Part shown: one piece after another, positions 8,404 through 18,108 of the stretch | Numbering within the stretch: position 1 is the first letter of the stretch | Layout: each line of letters begins with the position of its first letter | NCBI RefSeq assembly: GCF_030409835.1 | Contig: NZ_JAUFQO010000005.1 | Location: 1-64,000, forward strand | Length of the DNA stretch: 64,000 bases | Reading direction: 5' to 3' | DNA from: Lutimonas halocynthiae | GTDB lineage: Bacteria; Bacteroidota; Bacteroidia; Flavobacteriales; Flavobacteriaceae | Notes under the pieces: generated by a model | The model's input: the letters and a program-made list of their open reading frames with translations, nothing else | What the model was told of the DNA's origin: nothing | Databases searched by the model: none | Translations under genes and position numbers: made by a program

Positions 8404-10137
8404 ATGATGTCAAAATTTTTGTTTTTATTATCGATAATCTTATTAAGTCTTGGTTTACAAGCTCAAGAGAAAAACCTTTATGACGGTACAGAAATTGACT
8501 TACGCAATTTTAAAATTTCCAAATTATATAAGGGCGTTAATAAATCATTTGTAAATGATAATTTAGACGGAAGTGAAGTTTATTCCATAGTTAGTAAAGA
8601 AAAGAATATTTGGCATCTTGAAATTCCATTTATCCTTTCAGGTAAAATAAAAGACGAACAGGATATTTGGCTTCAATATAGGTCTAGTATAAGTGCCACT
8701 CATATTTATATAAATAATAAACTTCTGTTAACAAACGGAATTGTAGGGAATTCGACTGAAACAGAAACTAGTGGTAAAAATCTTGTACGAAAAAGAATTC
8801 CTCGAGGCTATTTGAATAATGGTGACAACCATATAGAACTTGTTTTTTCAAATTACAATAATCAGGATGCCGCAGCGCTTAGAGATGTATCTATTGGAAC
8901 TTTTGAAGGGTTTCAGGCACACTCGTTTGTTATGTCCATGGCTCCAATACTTTTTTCAGGGATTTTTATTTTTGCAGTTCTCATCAATATTGCACTCTAT
9001 TTTTCTTTAAATAAGCAAAAAGTATTTCTAGCCTTAGGAATTTTGTTCTTGACCAACTTTTTTTTAGTAATACATGATGCTCTATATTGGAACGGATTAG
9101 TTCCGACATCATCATTTATAAACAGTAGCAGCCTACATAGAGGGCTTGGATTCTTTATTTATTTTATGCTGCTTTTTGTTTTGTACTATGAATACAATTT
9201 GAAGAGAAAACAACTGTTTTTTTCTATACTTATTTTCGTAGCTGTTGCAATACTTTCGAACTTTACACCATTTTCAACAGTACTTATTTTAAGCTTAGTA
9301 CCATTTTCATTTTCCCTTTACTTTTCAACCCTAAAAAATAAAAACACTTACTTAATAACAGCATCATTATTTCTTGTGTTTCTTCTCAATTTAATCGATG
9401 AATATGACCTAATCGAAAATTTTGATTACGGTAATCTATTTGTAACATCTCTTATTTTTAAGATAAACAATTTTGGAGTAGTAATTTTCGCAGTTGTTAT
9501 GATTTTTACTTCTGCCAAAGGAATACTACAAAAAACAAAGGATTTAAATGAAACAGAAATAAAGTTAGAACTCTTAGAATATCAGTTTTTACAGAAGCAT
9601 ATACAACCACATTTTCTAATGAATTCGTTAATGTCATTACAGCAATTAATTTCTACAAATACTGAAAATGCTAAAATTATGATTGAAGCCCTTTCTGAAG
9701 AATTTCATTTATTAACTACGATGAGTAAACAGAAAATGGTACTGATGTCCGACGAAATAGAAATGTGTAAAGCGCATTTGCAAATAATGAGTATACAGCA
9801 AAAATCCAACTATAAAATGATTACTCATGGTTTTAATGGTAATGAATTGATACCGCCAGCTGTTATTCATACACTTGTAGAAAATGGAGTTACACATGGA
9901 TATTCTGGAAGCCAAGATGCGATTTTTGAATTGAATAAAGTTGAATTAGATGATGTTGTAATTTATACTCTTTTTAATGATAGCAACTTTACTAACCAAT
10001 TGGAAAAACAAACAACAGGAACTGGATTAAAATATGTTGAAGCGCGTTTGGATGCATGTTATCATAATAAATGGAAAATGCATTCCAGAAGAGTTGAAAA
10101 TGGCTGGGAAGTTATAATAGAAATTCAAACAAAATGA
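8404..10137 (+). CDS. LytS-type sensor histidine kinase
   Basis: A 577-residue sensor kinase. It has a signal peptide (ending GLQAQ), an extracellular beta-rich domain to about 165 (7TMR-DISMED2-like jelly roll), seven or eight membrane helices about 175-375, then a His_kinase domain with phosphoacceptor H403 in IQPHFLMNS and a HATPase region (VENGVTHGY near 495, TGTGLKYVEARL near 539). It overlaps the response regulator by four bases (ATGA), so the pair is translationally coupled. Ligand unknown; it may regulate neighbouring secreted proteins. Confidence 0.9.
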   Translation: MMSKFLFLLSIILLSLGLQAQEKNLYDGTEIDLRNFKISKLYKGVNKSFVNDNLDGSEVYSIVSKEKNIWHLEIPFILSGKIKDEQDIWLQYRSSISATHIYINNKLLLTNGIVGNSTETETSGKNLVRKRIPRGYLNNGDNHIELVFSNYNNQDAAALRDVSIGTFEGFQAHSFVMSMAPILFSGIFIFAVLINIALYFSLNKQKVFLALGILFLTNFFLVIHDALYWNGLVPTSSFINSSSLHRGLGFFIYFMLLFVLYYEYNLKRKQLFFSILIFVAVAILSNFTPFSTVLILSLVPFSFSLYFSTLKNKNTYLITASLFLVFLLNLIDEYDLIENFDYGNLFVTSLIFKINNFGVVIFAVVMIFTSAKGILQKTKDLNETEIKLELLEYQFLQKHIQPHFLMNSLMSLQQLISTNTENAKIMIEALSEEFHLLTTMSKQKMVLMSDEIEMCKAHLQIMSIQQKSNYKMITHGFNGNELIPPAVIHTLVENGVTHGYSGSQDAIFELNKVELDDVVIYTLFNDSNFTNQLEKQTTGTGLKYVEARLDACYHNKWKMHSRRVENGWEVIIEIQTK

Positions 10138-10820
10138 AAACACTAATTGTAGAAGATGTAACTTTGGTAGCAGAACGTATTGCCGATTTGGTTAAAACTT
10201 ATTTACCAGATTGTACTACAAAAATTGCGCACTCACTATACGATGCCAAGTTCTGTATTAATGAAGAAGTTTATGATTTATTATTATTAGATTTGAATTT
10301 AAACGGCAAAGATGGTTTTGAGCTACTTAAATTTGCTGTTGCAGCTTCTTTTCAAACTATCGTAATTACTGCTAATAAAGATCAAGCCTCACAGGCATTT
10401 GATCACGGAATCCTCGATTTTATAAGTAAACCAATTTCAGAAAAGCGATTTAAAATAGCCATAGATCGTTTTTTAAGTAACGACAATATGAATCGTGAAA
10501 ACTTAAAAAGTTTGTCTATCAAATCAAAAGGGGTTATTGAATTAATTCAAATTGATGAAATTGAATATATTAAGGCTTCTGGCAACTATTCTGAAATCTA
10601 TACCCTGAGTAAAAAACAGTATTTGCATGACAAAAATCTTGATAAACTATTGAGGATTTTACCAAAAAATTTTATTAGAGTTCACCGTTCATATATTATT
10701 CCTAAAGAAGGTATCCTTAAAGTAATAAAACATGGAGGTGGTAAATACGATATCGAATTGAAAAGCGGATTTCATATTCCACTTAGTCGAGAAATTTATA
10801 AACAATATTTTTTAAAGTAA
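10134..10820 (+). CDS. LytTR-family response regulator
   Basis: A 228-residue regulator with a receiver domain (1-120; phosphoacceptor D53 in LLLLDLNLNG, Lys in FISKPI) and a LytTR DNA-binding domain (about 125-228; IEYIKASGNYSEIY, FIRVHRSYII). It is coupled to the histidine kinase upstream. Its targets may include the promoter of the cassette leader or chromosomal genes. A complete two-component system inside one recombination cassette is unusual for integron-type arrays. Confidence 0.93.
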   Translation: MKTLIVEDVTLVAERIADLVKTYLPDCTTKIAHSLYDAKFCINEEVYDLLLLDLNLNGKDGFELLKFAVAASFQTIVITANKDQASQAFDHGILDFISKPISEKRFKIAIDRFLSNDNMNRENLKSLSIKSKGVIELIQIDEIEYIKASGNYSEIYTLSKKQYLHDKNLDKLLRILPKNFIRVHRSYIIPKEGILKVIKHGGGKYDIELKSGFHIPLSREIYKQYFLK

Positions 10821-10865
10821 AATATAATATCAATAAAAAATATCAGGTTAAACTGAAAAGATAAT

Positions 10866-11972
10866 ATGAAAAACACTTTTTTAATAACTCTATATACAGC
10901 AACACTACTAAGTTGTAGTAACAATGTTCAGCAAAAATTACCGGCTGACATAGAAAAAGAAGTACAAAATCGGATAGATACGGGATATCATTTAAACACA
11001 GTGATTGGAATTATAGACAAGAATGGAACACGGTTTTATAACTATGGTCAAATGTCCTTAACCGATAGTTTAAAACCGAATGAAAATTCAATTTTTGAGA
11101 TTGGTTCTATCGCAAAAGTATTCACAACAGCACTTCTTGCAGATTTAGAACTTGATAAAGAAATTGAAATCAGCAATTCAATTAAACATTACATGCCAGT
11201 GTTTGAACAAGTATTGGCAAACAGCAACAGAGACATAACTTTGGAAGACTTGATAAATCACACATCTGGACTTCCACGCAATCCTACCAATGTAAATAGG
11301 GATGATTCCAATCGATTAAGTGATTATTCAAAAGCTGATTTAATAGAGTTTTTATCTAGTTATACTGTAGATAGTGATACAAAAGAATATTTATATTCCA
11401 ATTTAGCCTATGTAGCTCTTGAATATGCAGTTGAAGCAAAAATGGAAAAAAGCTATGAATCCCTAATGAACGAAAGAATTTTCGGAACCTTGGGCATGAA
11501 TGACTCCTATTTTGTTGTTCCTAATGCTAAGAGAGACCGCTTAGTTACACCTTATAGAAGTGGAGAACATGTAGAGGAATTAGATGAAGGGGAGTTCCCA
11601 GCTGGTGGTGGTATAAAAACAACTGCAAAAGAAATGCTTAGTTTTATTTCAGCTCAACTTGGTATGCACCCAACAACTTTAGACCCAGCTCTCAAATTAA
11701 CACATGAAGAACGGTTTTCAAATATTGATGGGGAATACGGATTGGAATATGAAGGGAAATTAGGATTGGCATGGGATATAATGGAAAGAAAAGAATCGGT
11801 TAAAACAATCCATTATCATAAGGGAGGAACCAACGGGTTTGTAAGTTTTGCTGGTTTTAATCTTGAAGATCAAATTGGTGTTGTAGTACTTGCAAGTGGG
11901 CATCGTTGGTATAGTGATCTAGGGTTTAAAATTTTAGATCCTTCTTACCCCTTGACTATAACTGAAGAATAA
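10866..11972 (+). CDS. Serine hydrolase lipoprotein, beta-lactamase family
   Basis: A 368-residue lipoprotein (TLLS-Cys17) with class C beta-lactamase fold: nucleophile motif S81-I-A-K84, YSN-type motif in YLYSNLAY, and HKGGTNGF in place of KTG. It lies 45 bases after the response regulator, probably in the same transcript, so the two-component system may control it or sense its product. Likely a periplasmic peptidase or esterase; substrate unknown. Confidence 0.88.
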   Translation: MKNTFLITLYTATLLSCSNNVQQKLPADIEKEVQNRIDTGYHLNTVIGIIDKNGTRFYNYGQMSLTDSLKPNENSIFEIGSIAKVFTTALLADLELDKEIEISNSIKHYMPVFEQVLANSNRDITLEDLINHTSGLPRNPTNVNRDDSNRLSDYSKADLIEFLSSYTVDSDTKEYLYSNLAYVALEYAVEAKMEKSYESLMNERIFGTLGMNDSYFVVPNAKRDRLVTPYRSGEHVEELDEGEFPAGGGIKTTAKEMLSFISAQLGMHPTTLDPALKLTHEERFSNIDGEYGLEYEGKLGLAWDIMERKESVKTIHYHKGGTNGFVSFAGFNLEDQIGVVVLASGHRWYSDLGFKILDPSYPLTITEE

Positions 11973-12117
11973 AACGGCTTCTAACACTGTATAAAATTAA
12001 TTGCTAGTACAAGCTTACTTACGAAAATCCTTGCGGATTTTCTAGTTGGTTTTGTATTTACTAAATTAGGTGCGTTAATCAACGCTACTAATCTTATACC
12101 AAACATTGGCTGTAATT
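11973..12117 (+). repeat. attC-like site (TTGCTAGTACAAGC subtype)
   Basis: Left box AACGGCTTCTAAC begins right after the stop codon and pairs 10 of 13 with the box at 6599, closing the 5.4-kb cassette. The loop holds an inner hairpin (GAAAATCC/GGATTTTC). The right box is ATTGGCTGTAATT (12105-12117), with ATT where other sites have GTT. Confidence 0.75.
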
Positions 12118-12158
12118 AGAATAAAATAGCTATTTGAACAAAAGTCCGAATTAATCAA

Positions 12159-12180
12159 ACCTACCTGACGGTAGGCAGGT
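12159..12180. repeat. GC-rich short palindrome
   Basis: An imperfect palindrome, CCTACCTGACGGTAGGCAGG, in the leader before the acyl-CoA ligase gene. It belongs to the CCTGCC-GGCAGG family found in at least eight other places in the window. It stands out from the AT-rich surroundings. Confidence 0.75.
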
Positions 12181-12314
12181 AGAAAATTTTGAAAGACATT
12201 GAGTTTTCAAAATTTCGAATAAAGAGAACTTCAGAAGTAAGCAAAGTACGACAAGTGTAACTCAAAAAACATTTAAAAAAAACTTTCCTATATTTATTGA
12301 ATAACGTTTTTATT

Positions 12315-13958
12315 ATGCCTGAATTTCAAACACCCTTAGACGCATTTCTTAAATGGGAAAAGCAGATTCCTAATCAGATTTTTTTAAACCAACCTGTTAA
12401 TGGGAAAAACATTTCCTACACATTTGCCAGAGCAGGCGAAGAAGCTCGTAAAATTGCTTCTGCTTTAAAAGGCTATAATCTCCCTGAACATAGCCATGTG
12501 GCATTACTATCTAAAAATTGTGCCCATTGGATTTTGTCTGACCTTGCTATTATGATGGCAGGCTGTGTGTCGATTCCTATTTATCCAACACTTAATGCAG
12601 ACAGTGTGAATCAGATACTGGTTCATAGCGAATCTAAAGCCATTATTGTTGGGAAGCTGGATAAGTTTGAATCTCAAAAAACAGGGATACCAGATATTCA
12701 CAAAATTTCTGTTGGTCTTTATGGTGAAAATGAAGGTGATCTGTGGGAGGATATTGTTTTAAAAGAAAAAAAATTAGAGAAGGTTTATATTCAAAAACCA
12801 GACGATCTAATTACAATTATTTATACTTCAGGTACTACAGGAACCCCCAAAGGTGTGATGCATTCGGTTAATAATTTTATTGTCACTACTTATACCGGAA
12901 TCACAATGTTTTCAATTCCAAATCACAGCAAATTATTTTCGTATTTGCCATTAGCTCATGTAGCAGAACGATTATTGACTGGTATATCGGGCATTGTCTC
13001 TGGCGCAGAATTTAGCTTTCCGGAATCATTAGATACATTTGCGTTAGATTTAGAAAAATGTCAGCCGTATCTATTTTTTGCAGTACCACGAATTTGGACT
13101 AAATTTCAAGAAAAGATATTAAGTAGTATTCCACAGAAAAAGCTGAATCTGTTATTAAAAATTCCTTTGGTAAACACTATCATTAAAAAGAAATTGAAGC
13201 AAAAATTAGGATTAAGTAATGCTAAAATTATTGTTTCTGGAGCAGCACCATTATCACTAAGTTTAATTAAGTGGTATCAAAAAATAGGTATTACTATTTT
13301 GCAAGGATATGGCATGACCGAAGATTGTATAATTTCTCATGCAAATTTGCCAGACTCCAATAAAATAGGTTCAGTAGGAAAAGCTGTTTCTGGTGTTAAA
13401 ACAAAGTTATCTCCTGAAGGTGAAATACTTATTAAAAACAACTGTTTATTTTTAGGGTATTTTAGAGCTCCAGAAATTACAGCATCTGTTTTTGACGACG
13501 ATGGTTATTTCAAGACGGGTGATTGTGGTGAATACGATCACGATGGATTTCTAACTATTATTGGACGTGTTAAAGATCAATTTAAAACAGATAAAGGCAA
13601 GTATATTTCACCATCTCCAATTGAGTTAGAACTATCTAAAAATACCGACATTGAGCAAATTTGTATAGTAGGTACTGGAATTCCACAACCTATTGCATTA
13701 ATCACGATTTCAGAATTAGGCAAAGCCAAATCAAAAAAAGAATTATCTAAAAGTTTAATTCATACTATAGAACAAGTGAATCCCAGTTTAGAAAAGCATG
13801 AAAAAATTGAAAAAGTGGTGATTATGAAAGAAGATTGGAATGTTGATAATGGCTTAACTACCCCAACCTTGAAATTGAAACGCAATAGTATTGAAAAGAT
13901 TCACCAAGAGTATTACAAATCATGGTTTGAGATGACTGAACCTGTGATTTTTGAATAG
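12315..13958 (+). CDS. AMP-binding long-chain acyl-CoA ligase
   Basis: A 547-residue adenylate-forming enzyme: P-loop YTSGTTGTPKG (from 170), GYGMTED, and FKTGDCGEYD followed by GRVKDQFKTDKGKYISP. It most resembles FACL-type long-chain fatty-acid CoA ligases (FadD15/FAA type), which activate fatty acids with ATP and CoA. Length is slightly short for the family (about 590). The C-terminus is less conserved, and the substrate is inferred from family only. ATG 12315 chosen over TTG 12297. Single gene of its cassette, with a leader of about 200 bases. Confidence 0.87.
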   Translation: MPEFQTPLDAFLKWEKQIPNQIFLNQPVNGKNISYTFARAGEEARKIASALKGYNLPEHSHVALLSKNCAHWILSDLAIMMAGCVSIPIYPTLNADSVNQILVHSESKAIIVGKLDKFESQKTGIPDIHKISVGLYGENEGDLWEDIVLKEKKLEKVYIQKPDDLITIIYTSGTTGTPKGVMHSVNNFIVTTYTGITMFSIPNHSKLFSYLPLAHVAERLLTGISGIVSGAEFSFPESLDTFALDLEKCQPYLFFAVPRIWTKFQEKILSSIPQKKLNLLLKIPLVNTIIKKKLKQKLGLSNAKIIVSGAAPLSLSLIKWYQKIGITILQGYGMTEDCIISHANLPDSNKIGSVGKAVSGVKTKLSPEGEILIKNNCLFLGYFRAPEITASVFDDDGYFKTGDCGEYDHDGFLTIIGRVKDQFKTDKGKYISPSPIELELSKNTDIEQICIVGTGIPQPIALITISELGKAKSKKELSKSLIHTIEQVNPSLEKHEKIEKVVIMKEDWNVDNGLTTPTLKLKRNSIEKIHQEYYKSWFEMTEPVIFE

Positions 13959-14049
13959 ATAAGCTTATAGTACTTAAACATGAGTTTAGTGTACTTTATG
14001 AATATGCATTTATAATGGATCGCACTAAAACAAAAATGTAGAAATAAAA

Positions 14050-14197
14050 AACTATAGCCAACACGGTGTATAATTAATTGCTTGATTTCTGCCTACTTGC
14101 GAAAACCCTACACATTTTCTCAACATCTGGTTTCCTTTTACTAAATTAGTTGCGCTAGACTTGCAACTAACCATACACAATCACGTTGGCATTAATT
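14050..14197 (+). repeat. attC-like site (TAATTAATTGCTTG subtype)
   Basis: Left box AACTATAGCCAAC pairs 10 of 13 with the box at 12105. Arms are GGTGTATAATTAATTGC and GCAACTAACCATACAC. Right box GTTGGCATTAATT (14185-14197). About 90 bases without a gene lie between the ligase stop and the site. Confidence 0.8.
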
Positions 14198-14256
14198 GAA
14201 AGACCGTAACACTCTTCTCTATTTATTGTCTTATACAAAATTCAATCAATTAAAAA

Positions 14257-15009
14257 ATGAAAAAAATACTTTTAGCAGTGTTGGTATTACTAATCTTTAT
14301 TTCTTGTAAAAATGAGATAACTGAAAAGGAAAGAATATTAATTATCGTCTCAAACACCGAGGATATGGGAGACCCAGAAAAACACTTTGCCGGTAACAAT
14401 CTTTGGGAAGTAGCACCTCCATATCATATTTTTGTTTCTCATGGATATGAAGTTGATTTTGTTTCACCAACTGGTGGAAAAGTCCCATTTTCAATGGATC
14501 CTGTTGGAATCAGTAGTTATACTATAAAGTATGAAAATTTTAATGGTAATGTTGAAAATTCACTTACACCTGACCAAGTAGATTATAAAAACTATAAAGC
14601 CGTTTTTATTGGTGGTGGATATGGACCATTGTTTGATGTAGCCAATAACAAAAAATTATTATCAATTATAGCTAACATTTACGAAAATGGTGGAATAGTA
14701 GGAGGTTGTGGACATGGACCTGGTGCTTTAGCAAATGTCAAACTTAGCAATGGTGACTATATGGTTAAAGGTAAAAAAGTGACAGGTTTCCCAAATTCGA
14801 CTGAGATTACTAAAAGTTGGGCTAAAGAAGGAACTTTATTACCTGTAATGCTGGAGGACCAATTAAAAGATAATGGAGGAATATTTCAAACTAAAAGTGA
14901 TTTGAATGATAAACACGATATAGTAATTGATAAGAGAATTGTGACGACCATGTTTCTTCCCTCTTCAGCCATAGTTGCCAAAGAAATGATTAAACAAATA
15001 GAAAACTAA
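14257..15009 (+). CDS. DJ-1/PfpI-family lipoprotein
   Basis: A 250-residue lipoprotein (FIS-Cys17) with a DJ-1/PfpI (class I glutamine amidotransferase-like) domain: nucleophile elbow GGCGHGPGAL with Cys151 and His153, and the upstream GGGYGPLFD glycine loop. It resembles Hsp31-like members, known as glyoxalase III, deglycase or chaperone proteins. Membrane anchoring is unusual for these mostly cytoplasmic proteins, but it is seen in Bacteroidota. The TAA stop is inside the left recombination box. Confidence 0.85.
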   Translation: MKKILLAVLVLLIFISCKNEITEKERILIIVSNTEDMGDPEKHFAGNNLWEVAPPYHIFVSHGYEVDFVSPTGGKVPFSMDPVGISSYTIKYENFNGNVENSLTPDQVDYKNYKAVFIGGGYGPLFDVANNKKLLSIIANIYENGGIVGGCGHGPGALANVKLSNGDYMVKGKKVTGFPNSTEITKSWAKEGTLLPVMLEDQLKDNGGIFQTKSDLNDKHDIVIDKRIVTTMFLPSSAIVAKEMIKQIEN

Positions 15010-15146
15010 TGCCAACAATGTTTATAAGTAATAACGGTTTAAGTGGGAAATAAAAGCAAGAACAGAAAATAAAGATCAGTGCAAAACCGAAAGGTTTGTG
15101 AGTAAAAATCCGCTACTAACCATACACAATCACGTTGTATGCAATT
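15004..15146 (+). repeat. attC-like site (GCGGTTTAAGTG subtype)
   Basis: Left box AACTAATGCCAAC is 12 of 13 complementary to the box at 14185 and includes the stop codon of the DJ-1-like gene. The loop has GGTTTAAGTGGGAAATAAAAG and a GTGAGTAAAAATCCGCTACT arm. Right box GTTGTATGCAATT (15134-15146). Confidence 0.85.
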
Positions 15147-15267
15147 AGATGTTTCAAGAAATATAGGTCAAATATTAGCACCATTGTCTTTAATAAGTGT
15201 ACTCAGATTACTTTGAATCATTAGTTTGGATTAATTTAGTTTCTATAAATCATTAAAAAAATACAAA

Positions 15268-15756
15268 ATGAAAAAGTATAACAGTCTATCTATTATAATT
15301 GCTCTTCTATTTGTAATTCTTTCATCATGTTCAGAAAAAAAATCAGATAAGCCAGATATTGTAAATGACCTATTCCCTGAGGTTCAAAATGAATTGAGGG
15401 AAGTCATTCATTCAATAGTCAAGGACTGCGAAACAGCCAATTTGGATGGACTTAAAACAACACACTTGTTAAGTGATAAATTTACAAAATTTGGTCCCCG
15501 GAGTTTTGAGAGACAAGATGTAGAGAGTACAAACGAGTCCGAGTTAGCATTTTTTGGCTCAGTTTCAAATTACAAAGAGGAAGTAAAAGATCTGAAGATT
15601 GATGTTTTTGGAGAAATTGGAATAGCAACTTTTTACCGTTTCGTTTCTTTTGAACAAGATGGTGAAGAAAAAAATGTTAATGTTCGTCAAACATATGTAT
15701 TCTTAAAAACCAGTGATGGGTGGAAAATTATTCATGAGCATGGGAATAAACCTTAA
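15268..15756 (+). CDS. NTF2/SnoaL-like lipoprotein
   Basis: A 162-residue lipoprotein (LSS-Cys21) with a single NTF2-like domain over about 45-160, ending RQTYVFLKTSDGWKIIHEHG, the usual ending of DUF4440/SnoaL-type proteins. These cone-shaped domains bind small ligands or act as isomerases or hydrolases; here no catalytic set can be assigned. Single gene of its cassette, preceded by a leader of about 120 bases. Confidence 0.75.
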   Translation: MKKYNSLSIIIALLFVILSSCSEKKSDKPDIVNDLFPEVQNELREVIHSIVKDCETANLDGLKTTHLLSDKFTKFGPRSFERQDVESTNESELAFFGSVSNYKEEVKDLKIDVFGEIGIATFYRFVSFEQDGEEKNVNVRQTYVFLKTSDGWKIIHEHGNKP

Positions 15757-15790
15757 AATAAAGAATGACTGTAGCGGTGTGATTTATTAA

Positions 15791-15995
15791 AACTGCAAAC
15801 AACAACGGCTATTCGAAATACGGTGGTTCGGGCTTAACCAAAGGTCAGTGACAACTAAAGTTACCACCAAATCACAGATTTGGTCATTATAAAGAAAAAT
15901 TTAAAAACAAAATACTGTAATTTGGCTCGTGCAGCCTCGGAAATAATCGCTGATCTATTTCCGTACTACGCATAGCCAATACGTTAACTGTAATT
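15791..15995 (+). repeat. attC-like site, long loop (about 205 bases)
   Basis: Left box AACTGCAAACAAC pairs 11 of 13 with the box at 15134. The arms CGGCTATTCGAAATACGG and CCGTACTACGCATAGCC enclose a loop with a second hairpin (CCAAATCACAGATTTGG). Right box GTTAACTGTAATT at 15983-15995. Confidence 0.78.
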
Positions 15996-15997
15996 AA

Positions 15998-17149
15998 ATG
16001 AAAAAAATAGTCATCCTACATCTACTTTGCATTTCTGCCTTTTCAGGTTTTTCTCAGTCCCTATATGAGCCAGAGGAACAAATCTCTTTTGCGAAAGAAG
16101 ATAGACCACTAAAGTATTATGTAGCTCAAGCGGATTTATGGTGGAACGAACTACAAAAGGATTTAAAAAACGAAAAAAGTTGGTACAACTATTACCGAGC
16201 TAACCGTAATGCTCAGGGAACTGCCAACTGGAGTACAGATTTTGTTAAGGAAGGGCCTAACTTGATGCTTGGGAAAGACATTGTTAAGGTAATGGGTGAA
16301 CAAATACCTGATTCTTTCACTTATAATTTTGTGAGGGGTTCAACGGCTGCTGTGTATCCTGGAGAGGGTAAATATCTATTGAAAGCGTACCAAATGAATC
16401 CTGATTTTCCTGGTTTATTGGCTACTGTAGCAACTTATGCAACTAGCACCCATAATTTAGCTTTGAGACAAGAAGCTAATAAAAAGTGGTTTAAAAAACG
16501 TGAGTTTCCAATTAGCTTAATGAATTATGCGTACAATACTTTACAATCAGTTGCCGAAAACGGGGTTTTACTAACCCAGCACGACAATGATACTTATCCG
16601 GTATGGATGCTTCAGGATGCAAAGAATATGCGTACGGATATACTAGTAATAAATATTGACTTTCTGTTATTTGACGGGTACCGAGACACTATTTTTAAGC
16701 AATTGAATATCCCTCCTTTCCTTTTAGAAAAGATTGATGTCAATGAATACGAAACCAATTGGGAAAATGTAGTGCAACATTTTTTATTTCATTATAAGGG
16801 AGACAGGCCAATTCATATTGGTTTAACAGTATCCGAGAAATGGTATCAACCCTTTATAGATGACTTAGAAGTAGGTGGTTTAACCAGAACATTCAAAACT
16901 CAACCAGACTGTAATATAAAGCTATTTGAGCGTGAGCTGATTCTAGATTATCTAAAAGCCGACTTGGAGTTTACTACTTTACTGCCAAGAATAAGGGAAA
17001 TGAATACCGGTTATCTACTTTTTTTTGATGAGATTTATGATCAACTCAACCTGAAAAACAAGCAATTTGTCCAAGAGGTGGCTCATAAAATAATTTCTAA
17101 CAACGAAATTTTAAAAAAAAAAGAATATTATGAATCAAGGTTCCATTAG
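15998..17149 (+). CDS. Secreted protein related to DUF2723-protein tails
   Basis: A 383-residue protein with a signal peptide (ending GFSQS). The segment around 185-225, with HDNDTYPVWMLQDAKNMRTD, matches the GDNDTYPLWYLQ..RTD signature in the C-terminal region of Bacteroidota DUF2723 membrane glycosyltransferase-like proteins; here the membrane part is absent. The rest is helical. Probably periplasmic; function unknown. The start codon is 2 bases after the recombination box. Confidence 0.65.
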   Translation: MKKIVILHLLCISAFSGFSQSLYEPEEQISFAKEDRPLKYYVAQADLWWNELQKDLKNEKSWYNYYRANRNAQGTANWSTDFVKEGPNLMLGKDIVKVMGEQIPDSFTYNFVRGSTAAVYPGEGKYLLKAYQMNPDFPGLLATVATYATSTHNLALRQEANKKWFKKREFPISLMNYAYNTLQSVAENGVLLTQHDNDTYPVWMLQDAKNMRTDILVINIDFLLFDGYRDTIFKQLNIPPFLLEKIDVNEYETNWENVVQHFLFHYKGDRPIHIGLTVSEKWYQPFIDDLEVGGLTRTFKTQPDCNIKLFERELILDYLKADLEFTTLLPRIREMNTGYLLFFDEIYDQLNLKNKQFVQEVAHKIISNNEILKKKEYYESRFH

Positions 17150-17153
17150 AAAA

Positions 17154-17298
17154 AAATGCAGTTAACATCGGCTATAGCAAATGCGGCCTGACTGATTTAA
17201 AAATGAAAATAATACAATAAAACAAATTTACGGTAGGCGGACAATAAAGCGGTTTCAAAATCCCGCACTTGCCATAGCCATTACCGTTGTGCTCTATT
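17154..17298 (+). repeat. attC-like site
   Basis: Left box AAATGCAGTTAAC pairs 11 of 13 with the box at 15983. Arms CGGCTATAGCAAATGCGG and CCGCACTTGCCATAGCC. Right box GTTGTGCTCTATT at 17286-17298 opens a conserved cassette leader also seen at 43871, 52658 and 59269. Confidence 0.8.
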
Positions 17299-17316
17299 AT
17301 AAGAAACCCCTAACTA

Positions 17317-18105
17317 ATGATAAAATTCTTTCGAAAAATACGCTACGACCTTATGGATAAAAACAAAACAGGAAAGCCTGCCTTGCCGGCAGGCAGGTAT
17401 TTTAAATATGCTATTGGTGAAATTATACTTGTAGTTATTGGGATTTTAATAGCCATTCAGCTTAACGATTTAAACGAAAATAGAAAAGAACACAAGAAGG
17501 AATTATCCTTTATTAAAAAACTGCAAGAAGATATCAATTTCGATATTCGACATTTAACTAAGCAAGATTCCATTTTGGCAGGTTATCTATCCAATCAAGA
17601 AAAAATACCAGAACTATTACTTAAAGCAACATCAGTAAAAGATATTGCGAATATTGAATCGGTAATGCACTACAGTTGGAATAATATAGAGATAAATAGA
17701 AAGACGTATAATGAAATGCTCAATACTAGCGGAATTTATATTATTAAGAACAAAGAATTACTAATTCATTTAAACGAGCATTATGCTTTAATAGAAAAGT
17801 ATCAACAATTCATGAGAGAAATAACTGAGGATGGACGAGAGTATATGAAAAATCCCGATTTAAATACCTTCCGATTTTTGAAAAAATACTATAGAAATCC
17901 CGAATTCGATATAAATAAAATTGACACGAGTTGGATAGGGAATTATAATTCACCTACCTATTTAGCTTTATCCAGACATTATAACCATGTGATAGGTGGT
18001 GTTAATGGAAATAAAAGAATCTATATTAAAGAAATACTTACTAGCAGCAATGCATTGGTAAACGAAATTAAACAAGAATTAACGATAAGAAATTACAACA
18101 ATTAA
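17317..18105 (+). CDS. DUF6090-family membrane protein
   Basis: A 262-residue protein: short basic N-terminus (MIKFFRKIR), one membrane helix around 35-52 (GEIILVVIGILIAIQLNDLNENRK, typical of DUF6090), then a helical soluble domain. Function unknown. Codons about 20-27 (KPALPAGR) are encoded by a GC-rich palindromic repeat inserted in frame at 17376-17398. The paralogue at 27424 lacks it and the one at 44001 has it. Start codon and leader are shared with other cassettes. Confidence 0.85.
   Translation: MIKFFRKIRYDLMDKNKTGKPALPAGRYFKYAIGEIILVVIGILIAIQLNDLNENRKEHKKELSFIKKLQEDINFDIRHLTKQDSILAGYLSNQEKIPELLLKATSVKDIANIESVMHYSWNNIEINRKTYNEMLNTSGIYIIKNKELLIHLNEHYALIEKYQQFMREITEDGREYMKNPDLNTFRFLKKYYRNPEFDINKIDTSWIGNYNSPTYLALSRHYNHVIGGVNGNKRIYIKEILTSSNALVNEIKQELTIRNYNN
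17376..17398. repeat. GC-rich palindrome inside DUF6090 coding sequence
   Basis: GCCTGCCTTGCCGGCAGGCAG at this place is an imperfect palindrome of the CCTGCC/GGCAGG family. It is read in frame as KPALPAGR within the membrane-proximal N-terminus. The same repeat sits in noncoding site loops elsewhere, so it is an inserted element and not a protein motif. Confidence 0.85.
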
Positions 18106-18108
18106 ATA

